Shown: in pieces, positions 59,003-64,000 of the stretch
Numbering within the stretch: the stretch's first letter is position 1
How the letters are laid out: each line of letters starts with the position of its first letter
Source: Akkermansiaceae bacterium UBA2381
GTDB lineage: Bacteria; Verrucomicrobiota; Verrucomicrobiia; Verrucomicrobiales; DEV007
Direction: 5' to 3'
Assembly (NCBI GenBank): GCA_002344215.1
Contig: DDSV01000034.1
Coordinates: forward strand, 1 to 64,000
Length of the DNA: 64,000 nt
Translations under genes and position numbers: made by a program
Notes under the pieces: model-generated
Seen by the model: only the letters and a program-made list of their open reading frames with translations
Database searches by the model: none
Told to the model about the DNA's origin: nothing

Positions 59003-60442
59003 ATGGAAAAACCAACCTCACGTAGAAACTTCGTCAAAGGCGTCGCTGCCACCGCAGCGGCCTTCAACTTCCAGGTCGTGCCAAGCCGCGTTTTCGGGGC
59101 CAATGACAGGATCACCCTCGCCGGCATCGGGATTTCCGGAAAGGGCGCGAGCGACATCTCGGGCTCCATCGGGGCCGGCTTCCAGGTGACCCACCTCTGC
59201 GACGTCGTCAATTCTGACAAATACCCCAACGTGGGCGGCAACTGGGTCAAAACCCGTCAGGATTCCCCTGACGCCAAATTTTTCGAAGACTGGCGCGAGA
59301 TGCTTGAGACCGAGGGCGACAAGATCGACGCCGTCACCGTCTCGACCCCCGATCACGTTCACGCCTTCGCCGCCTCCGCGGCGATGAATAAGGGTTGTGC
59401 CGTGTATTGCCAGAAGCCGCTCACCCACGGGATCTGGGAGGCCCGGTATCTCACCGAACTGGCCGAGAAAACCAAGGTCGTTACCCAGATGGGCAATCAG
59501 GCACAGGCCAATGACCACATGCGCCGCGTCGTTGAACTCGTCAAAGCCGGACTCATCGGTGACATCGTCGAGGTGCACGCCTGGACCAACCGTCCGATCT
59601 GGCCCCAGGGCATCCCCGCCTGGCCGGAGAAAGAGGCTGTTCCTTCCCATGTGAACTGGGATCTCTGGATCGGACCCGCACCGTTCCGTGAATACAGCTC
59701 GCAGATCGCTCCCTTCAAATGGCGCGGCTACTGGGACTTCGGCACCGGCGCCCTCGGCGACATGGCCTGCCACATCATGAACATGAGCCATTGGGCGATG
59801 GATTTCGCCGCGCCCGTGAGCGTCTCGGCCGTCAGTGCCGACGGACGGGGAGCGCAGAGCGATATTTCTCCTCCGACCTGGGCGACGATCGAGTATCAAT
59901 TCCCGGGCAAGGACGGCAAGTCGATCAAGTACACCTGGTACGACGGCTACAAGGACGCGGTCTTCAACCCTGAGAAGTGGGCGCTCGAAAGCAACATCGA
60001 CGGAGGCAAGATCCGCAATCCCAACGTGCCGCCGATCGAAATCACCGAAGGACTCGACACCACCGAAGCGAAAGGCTACGGCAGTCTCATCATCGGTACC
60101 GAAGGCAAACTCTGGTTCAACCGCAGCAAGGACACCTGGGTCGTGAAGCCCGGCAAACTCATGGACGGGTTCAACTACCCCGAGCCGTCCCTCCCACGTG
60201 CCCGCGACCAGAACCCGCACAACGAGTTCTACGATGCGGTCAAAGCCAACGATCCGGCGCTGCCCCAGTCGAAGTTCGCCCAGAGCGGACCGTTCACCGA
60301 AATGGTTCTCCTTGGCAATCTCGCCGTTCGCCTCAACAAGAAGGTGGAGTGGGACAGCAAGACCCTCTCCTCGCCGAATTGCCCCGAAGCGGCCAAACTC
60401 GTCAAACGCGATTACCGCGACGGGTGGAAGCTGGAGGCCTGA
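59003..60442 (+). CDS. Tat-exported Gfo/Idh/MocA family oxidoreductase
   Basis: 479 residues. Twin-arginine motif SRRNFVKG at 6-13. The NAD(P) Rossmann domain starts LAGIGISGKGASDIS, with CDVV at strand 2, and the family lysine in CQKPLTHG. The C-terminal alpha/beta domain spans WIGPAPFREYSSQIAPFKWRGYWDFGTGALGDMACH. In Verrucomicrobiota these secreted dehydrogenases oxidise sugars to 3-keto sugars that DUF1080 proteins can cleave; such partners are encoded at 16.3 and 23.1 kb. Followed by an intrinsic terminator. Confidence 0.92.
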   Translation: MEKPTSRRNFVKGVAATAAAFNFQVVPSRVFGANDRITLAGIGISGKGASDISGSIGAGFQVTHLCDVVNSDKYPNVGGNWVKTRQDSPDAKFFEDWREMLETEGDKIDAVTVSTPDHVHAFAASAAMNKGCAVYCQKPLTHGIWEARYLTELAEKTKVVTQMGNQAQANDHMRRVVELVKAGLIGDIVEVHAWTNRPIWPQGIPAWPEKEAVPSHVNWDLWIGPAPFREYSSQIAPFKWRGYWDFGTGALGDMACHIMNMSHWAMDFAAPVSVSAVSADGRGAQSDISPPTWATIEYQFPGKDGKSIKYTWYDGYKDAVFNPEKWALESNIDGGKIRNPNVPPIEITEGLDTTEAKGYGSLIIGTEGKLWFNRSKDTWVVKPGKLMDGFNYPEPSLPRARDQNPHNEFYDAVKANDPALPQSKFAQSGPFTEMVLLGNLAVRLNKKVEWDSKTLSSPNCPEAAKLVKRDYRDGWKLEA

Positions 60443-60473
60443 TCCGGTCCCGCAGATCCGTTTTTGTTCCGAG

Positions 60474-60502
60474 ACGGGAGTCCTTTACGGGCTCCCGTTT
60501 TT
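60474..60502 (+). terminator. Rho-independent terminator of the Gfo/Idh gene
   Basis: ACGGGAG and CTCCCGT pair across an 11-nt loop, followed by TTTTT, about 30 bp after the stop. Confidence 0.88.
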
Positions 60503-60518
60503 CGTTCACCTTCCGGCG

Positions 60519-61289
60519 ATGAAATGGCTCTCACTCCTCGCACTCTGTCTTTTTCTGGGTTCCTGTGCCGATGCTCAGGAAGGTGACCTCGCTCCCGAGG
60601 TGGCGAAGGAGGTCATGGACGCGTTTCAGGCGGGGGACTACGACAAGGTCATTGCTGACACGGCCGCCGTCACTGCGGAGAGCCGTTGGATGCGGGTGCG
60701 TCTCACCGCGCTGCAGCGACGAGGGGAACAACACTTTTTCGACGCCAAAATCGCCGAGTCGATTGCCGACTTCGATGCCTTCATTGCCCTCGTTCCAGAG
60801 CAGGATCCTCATCATTGGCAACGGGGTCTGTCGTATTATTATGCGGAAGAGTATGAAAAAGGGAAGGCGCAGTTTGAGCGTCACCAGACGGTCAATTCGC
60901 AGGATGTTGAAAACGCCGTCTGGCATTTTCTCTGTGCCGTTCGCGCCCCGGGCGGAAGTGTGGCCGAGGCGCAAAAGGCCCTAATCCTCATTGAGGGTGA
61001 CTCCCGCATCCCGATGAAGGAGGTCCACGACCTCTTTGCCGGCCGGGGAACGGTTGAGGCGGTTCTCGAGGCGGCGAAGGCCGATGGAGACGGTCTCATC
61101 TCTGACAATGAGCGGAATAACCTCTGTTATGCCCACCTCTACCTGGGTCTCTATTTTGAAGCCCTCGGGGAGACTGAAAAATCGGCCGAACATATCCGCC
61201 TCGCCGCGTTCGATTATTCAATGGATCACTACATGGGCAAAACTGCCCAGGTCCACGCGAAGCTTCGGGGGATCACGAAGGCGGAGTGA
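60519..61289 (+). CDS. TPR-type lipoprotein
   Basis: 256 residues. Lipobox LGSC (MKWLSLLALCLFLGSC). The rest is helical with TPR-like repeats (YDKVIADTAAVTAESRWMRVRLTALQRRGEQ, SIADFDAFIALVPEQDPHHWQRGLSYYYAEEYEKGKAQFERH) similar to NlpI-type proteins, which scaffold envelope proteases. The ATG at 60519 follows TTCCGG; the frame upstream is the terminator. Its last 13 codons are repeated twice downstream by the 138-bp duplications. Confidence 0.8.
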   Translation: MKWLSLLALCLFLGSCADAQEGDLAPEVAKEVMDAFQAGDYDKVIADTAAVTAESRWMRVRLTALQRRGEQHFFDAKIAESIADFDAFIALVPEQDPHHWQRGLSYYYAEEYEKGKAQFERHQTVNSQDVENAVWHFLCAVRAPGGSVAEAQKALILIEGDSRIPMKEVHDLFAGRGTVEAVLEAAKADGDGLISDNERNNLCYAHLYLGLYFEALGETEKSAEHIRLAAFDYSMDHYMGKTAQVHAKLRGITKAE

Positions 61290-61666
61290 GCGGGCTTCCC
61301 GGCTGCGGTCGCGCCTCCGAAGTTCTCACGAACTTCGCTACCACCAGCTTCTCATGACGTAGCGAAACTCGTGAGAGTTTCGAGGTTTGGTCCATGAGAA
61401 GCTGCGGGGAATCGTTAAGGCGGAGTGAGCGGGCTTCTCATTTTTGGTCGCCCCTCCGAAGTTCTCACGAACTTCGCTACCAGCGGCTTTTCATGACGTC
61501 GCGAAACTCGTGAGAGTTTCGATTCAGGTCCACGCGAAGGTGCGGGGAATCGTTAAGGCGGAGTAAGCGAACTTCTCATTTTCGGTCGCGCCTTCGAAGT
61601 TCTCACGAACTTCGCTACCACCAGCTTTTCGTGACGTAGCGAAACTCGTGAGAGTTTCGAGGTTTG
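61251..61666. repeat. Tandem array: three ~138-bp units of gene tail plus GTAG-headed palindrome pair
   Basis: Unit starts are at 61251, 61390 and 61528 (spacing 139 and 138). Each begins with the coding end of the TPR gene (VHAKLRG..KAE-stop or variants) followed by a head-to-head palindrome pair. In unit 1 the pair is 61318-61341 (complement strand) and 61359-61382. Each palindrome has GTAG next to a hairpin with stem CGAAGTTC or CGAAACTC. Unit 2's GTAG is GTCG. Confidence 0.9.
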
Positions 61667-61736
61667 CTCCCCGGACAAATCCCACGCAATCACGCCGATT
61701 GTCTTTATGTTCCAAATTGGTAAGGTGGTCTTACCA
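61290..61736. other. Intergenic interval occupied mostly by the BIME array
   Basis: 447 bp between the TPR lipoprotein stop and the regulator start. Apart from the array, only the regulator's promoter/operator is expected in the last 70 bp. No RNA gene was recognised. Confidence 0.5.
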
Positions 61737-61738
61737 AT
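61716..61738 (+). promoter_or_regulatory. GntR-type operator overlapping the regulator's own ribosome-binding site and start
   Basis: Perfect 9-bp dyad ATTGGTAAG-(GTGGT)-CTTACCAAT. The core TGGT..ACCA agrees with FadR-subfamily operators. The right arm ends in the ATG at 61737, and the ribosome-binding sequence AAGGTGG lies inside the dyad. Confidence 0.8.
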
Positions 61739-62438
61739 GGAACTCACTGCCCTCCGAAAACACAGTCTCGTCGAGGAAGTCTCTGATCGTCTCGCCGGTG
61801 CCATCCGGGGCGGGCAGTTGGCGATGGACGGGCTACTTCCCTCCGAGCGTCATCTGGCTGAGCAATTCGGGGTGAGCCGGCCTGTCGTGCGCGAGGCGAC
61901 AAAACGGCTCGAACTTCAGGGACTGGTCGAGGTGCGCCAGGGGGTGGGGATCCGGGTCGTCGACCGCCTTCATACCCCGGTCAGTGCGGCCGCCCGCTTT
62001 TTGCTTCCGGATGAAAGCGAGCGTCTCCGACAGTCGCTCGAAGTTCGCGCTGCGCTCGAACCCGAAATCGCCCGGCGTGTCGCGGAGCGGGCGAGTGACG
62101 GAGAGATCGCTGGCCTGGCGGCGATACACGCCCGGCTCGAAACGGCTCCGGATCTGTTTTCGGCGATGGAGAGCGATCTCGCCTTTCATCGCGAACTGGC
62201 GCGTTTGTCAGGGAATGAGCTCTTCGGTCTCATGCTCGATTCCATCGCCGACCTCGGACGCGAGAGTCGCCGGGCGACCATGTCCGAGGCGGGCGTGGGG
62301 AGGGCGGTCAAGCAGCATGGCGCCATCCTGAAGGCCATCAGTTCCCGCGATGCCAAAGCAGCGGAAAAGGCAATGCGGGTCCACATCGAGACGGCGGTTG
62401 CGGATCTGGTTGCACACCTTGGGAGGAAGGGGGAATGA
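61737..62438 (+). CDS. GntR family transcriptional regulator (FadR subfamily, FCD domain)
   Basis: 233 residues. Winged helix at 1-75 (DRLAGAIRGGQLAMDGLLPSERHLAEQFGVSRPVVREATKRLELQGLVEVRQGVGIRV). The FCD effector domain (about 90-225) shows LEVRAALEPEIARRVAERAS and DLAFHRELARLSGNELFGLML; Asp and His residues there normally bind a metal and an acid ligand. The ATG at 61737 lies 8-14 nt after AAGGTGG, and the in-frame ATG at 61707 has no such site. Downstream gene coupled by ATGA at 62435. Confidence 0.9.
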   Translation: MELTALRKHSLVEEVSDRLAGAIRGGQLAMDGLLPSERHLAEQFGVSRPVVREATKRLELQGLVEVRQGVGIRVVDRLHTPVSAAARFLLPDESERLRQSLEVRAALEPEIARRVAERASDGEIAGLAAIHARLETAPDLFSAMESDLAFHRELARLSGNELFGLMLDSIADLGRESRRATMSEAGVGRAVKQHGAILKAISSRDAKAAEKAMRVHIETAVADLVAHLGRKGE

Positions 62439-64000
62439 AAACGCAAGGTCTCACCATCGGCAGCCGGAGCGGCCGCCCTACAGATTCCCGGGATGCCGTT
62501 GATCCTGACCCTGTAGGGCAAGCGCTCCGCTTGCCGCTCGGCCGGAGCAGCCGCCCTACAGATTCCCGGGACGTCGTTGTTCGTACCCCTGTAGGGCAAG
62601 CGCCCCGCTTGCCGTTCCGCCGGAGCGGCCGCCCTACAGATTTCCAGGATGTCGTTGTTCCTGACCCTGTAGGGCAAGCGCCCCGCTTGCCGCTCGGCCG
62701 GATCGTACCCTCTCTACTCACGGGACTAACCCTCTTGAGTCCCTCTTTCGCGACGGCGGTCGACTTTGCCCGGGAGGTGCGCCCCCTTCTCGAGGCTCGC
62801 TGTTTCGATTGCCATGGACCGGAGAAACAGAAATCGGGCTTCCGGCTCGACGTGCGTACACCGGCCATGAAAGGCGGCAGCAGTGGTCCGGCCATTGTTG
62901 CGGGAAAAAGCAGCGAGAGTCCTCTCATCGAGCACATCATCGCTCCGGCCGACGACGAGAAACGAATGCCGCCCGAGGGGGATCCGCTCAGTGCCGCCGA
63001 GGTGGATCTCCTTAAGCGGTGGATCGATGCGGGCGCTCCCTGGCCGGATTCCCTCGCCGGTGAAGATGAGCGACTCTCCCACTGGGCCTGGCAGGCGCTC
63101 TCGAAAACGGGAGAGGAGCTTTTGTCAGGATCAAAGGGCCACCCCGTGGATGTCTTTATCCGGGAAAAACTCTCCTCAGCCGGACTTCAGCTCTCGGCCC
63201 CGGCCGACCGTCGCACCCTGATCCGCCGTCTTTCCTTTGATCTCCACGGGCTTCCTCCCGCACCTGAGGTGGTCGAGGCCTATGTCGCCGATCCCGATCC
63301 GGCGGCCTATGAAAAACTCGTCGACACCCTGCTCGCCTCACCCCATTTCGGCGAGCGCTTTGCCCGGCATTGGCTCGACCTCGCCCACTATGCCGATACC
63401 CATGGCTTCGAGCGGGATAAGCGCCGTGACACTGCCTGGCGCTATCGGGACTATGTCATCGAAGCCTTCAACGAGGACAAGCCCTTCCCTCAATTTTTGA
63501 AGGAGCAGATCGCCGGAGATGTCCTGTGGCCTGATCAACCCGAGGCGGTCATCGCGACCGGATTCCTCGCGGCGGGACCGTGGGATTTTGTCGGGCAGGT
63601 CGAGACGAGGAGCGATGAACTGCGCCGCGCCGCCCGGGGACTCGATCTCGACGACATGGCCACCCAGGTGATGACGGCGTCCATGGGCATGACGGTGAAC
63701 TGCGCCCGCTGCCACGATCACAAGCTCGATCCGATCAGTCAGGATGAATACTACCAGCTCTGGTCCGTCTTCGCCGGAGTGAAGCGTGACGAGCGGGCCG
63801 TGAACGATGCCGGGATGAAGGAATACGAAAACACGAAAGCCACCCTGACAAAACAGCGTGACGAGTTCGATCTTGAAATCCGCCGGCTCGAGGGCGAGGG
63901 GCTTGACCTCGCGGACATCGTCGGTGGAGGCAACGGCACGGGCAGCGGCACGACGCGTCAGGGTCTCGATCCGCGCGATGCGAGTGTGCAGACAAAGGAC
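62435..64000 (+). CDS. PSCyt1-DUF1549 family protein with in-frame palindromic repeats in its signal region (runs off window)
   Basis: 522 codons are open to the right edge. ATG 62435 overlaps the regulator stop (ATGA) and follows AGGAAGGGGGA. Residues 1-9 (MKTQGLTIG) are followed by three 26-residue units encoded by a 78-bp palindromic repeat (residues about 9-86), then a hydrophobic core (PSLLTGLTLLSPSFATA) and the mature VDFAREVRPLLEARCFDCHG. CFDCH is the PSCyt1 heme-c motif; the DUF1549 domain follows (LIRRLSFDLHGLPP, GERFARHWLDLAHYADTHG), including CARCHDHKLDP. An alternative TTG start at 62687 would skip the repeats. Confidence 0.85.
   Translation, partial: MKTQGLTIGSRSGRPTDSRDAVDPDPVGQALRLPLGRSSRPTDSRDVVVRTPVGQAPRLPFRRSGRPTDFQDVVVPDPVGQAPRLPLGRIVPSLLTGLTLLSPSFATAVDFAREVRPLLEARCFDCHGPEKQKSGFRLDVRTPAMKGGSSGPAIVAGKSSESPLIEHIIAPADDEKRMPPEGDPLSAAEVDLLKRWIDAGAPWPDSLAGEDERLSHWAWQALSKTGEELLSGSKGHPVDVFIREKLSSAGLQLSAPADRRTLIRRLSFDLHGLPPAPEVVEAYVADPDPAAYEKLVDTLLASPHFGERFARHWLDLAHYADTHGFERDKRRDTAWRYRDYVIEAFNEDKPFPQFLKEQIAGDVLWPDQPEAVIATGFLAAGPWDFVGQVETRSDELRRAARGLDLDDMATQVMTASMGMTVNCARCHDHKLDPISQDEYYQLWSVFAGVKRDERAVNDAGMKEYENTKATLTKQRDEFDLEIRRLEGEGLDLADIVGGGNGTGSGTTRQGLDPRDASVQTKD
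62458..62691. repeat. Three 78-bp palindromic (BIME-like) units inside a coding region
   Basis: Each unit contains an inverted GTAG-headed hairpin (GTAGGGCGGCCG-CTC loop) and a direct one: GTAG then GGCAAGCG-CTC-CGCTTGCC. CTAC motifs occur at 62478, 62556 and 62634 and GTAG at 62513, 62591 and 62669. The period of exactly 78 (26 codons) keeps the frame open. Confidence 0.92.

Noticed and set aside
62458..62691. Regular 78-bp repeats that could be mistaken for a CRISPR array
   Set aside because: The whole unit is repeated, without unique spacers, units are palindromic with GTAG heads, and there are only three. No cas gene is near.

Overview
The window looks like a chromosomal segment of a Verrucomicrobiota bacterium (Planctomycetes-Verrucomicrobiota type). 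The basis is gene content: two 3-keto-disaccharide hydrolase-like (DUF1080) proteins, a DUF1501 plus DUF1549/DUF1553 pair, a second PSCyt1-DUF1549 protein at the right edge, a Tat-exported Gfo/Idh/MocA oxidoreductase, a membrane Ser/Thr kinase with leucine-rich repeats, and a nusA-infB-rbfA-nrnA operon with no rimP in front. This assignment is inference from gene families; there is no rRNA in the window.

Layout. 0-9 kb (GC-rich): edge of an IS1595-type transposase, then mostly minus-strand catabolic and secreted enzymes (D-Ala-D-Ala dipeptidase-like, M81 peptidase, beta-helix protein, RraA-like, sialidase-like, DHDPS-like, lipoprotein hydrolase), ending at tRNA-Lys. 9.6-14.7 kb: nusA-infB-rbfA-nrnA. 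14.8-18.4 kb: esterase, His-rich lipoprotein, DUF1080, then a small lower-GC islet (DUF2442/DUF4160 pair and an autoregulated-looking ribbon-helix-helix-like gene). 18.5-32 kb: class II aldolase, aat, thiS/thiH, a hydroxyacid dehydrogenase, DUF1080 lipoprotein, DUF1501/DUF1549 pair, tlyA-NAD kinase, Trm112/MoeB-rhodanese, HtrA protease and a two-AP2-domain protein.

32-43.3 kb is an envelope/stress cluster: two OmpA-type proteins, DUF883, DUF892, DUF1328, a holin-X-like protein and small lipoproteins surround a CHASE3 hybrid histidine kinase, a REC-histidine kinase and an NtrC-type sigma-54 activator. Three of the genes have sigma-54 -24/-12 promoter matches with an upstream CTTGC-N5-GCAAG-type dyad, so the signalling proteins and the envelope genes probably form one regulon. 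43.4-53.4 kb: giant Ser/Thr kinase, CBS/DRTGG pyrophosphatase, thioredoxin-family protein, rplI and dnaB.

53.6-55.9 kb is the most unusual stretch: a row of small unknown ORFs separated by about 125-bp imperfect palindromes with AAC...GTT ends. The boxes overlap or closely follow the stop of one ORF and lie a few bases before the start of the next. This is the architecture of integron gene cassettes without an integrase (CALIN). 56-61 kb: conserved hypothetical, dynamin-like GTPase, Gfo/Idh oxidoreductase, TPR lipoprotein. 61.2-64 kb: two families of GTAG-headed REP/BIME palindromes. One family is tandemly duplicated together with the 3' end of a gene. The other is inserted in frame (3 x 78 bp) into the signal-peptide region of a PSCyt1-DUF1549 protein, whose start overlaps a GntR repressor that has its own operator over its ribosome-binding site.
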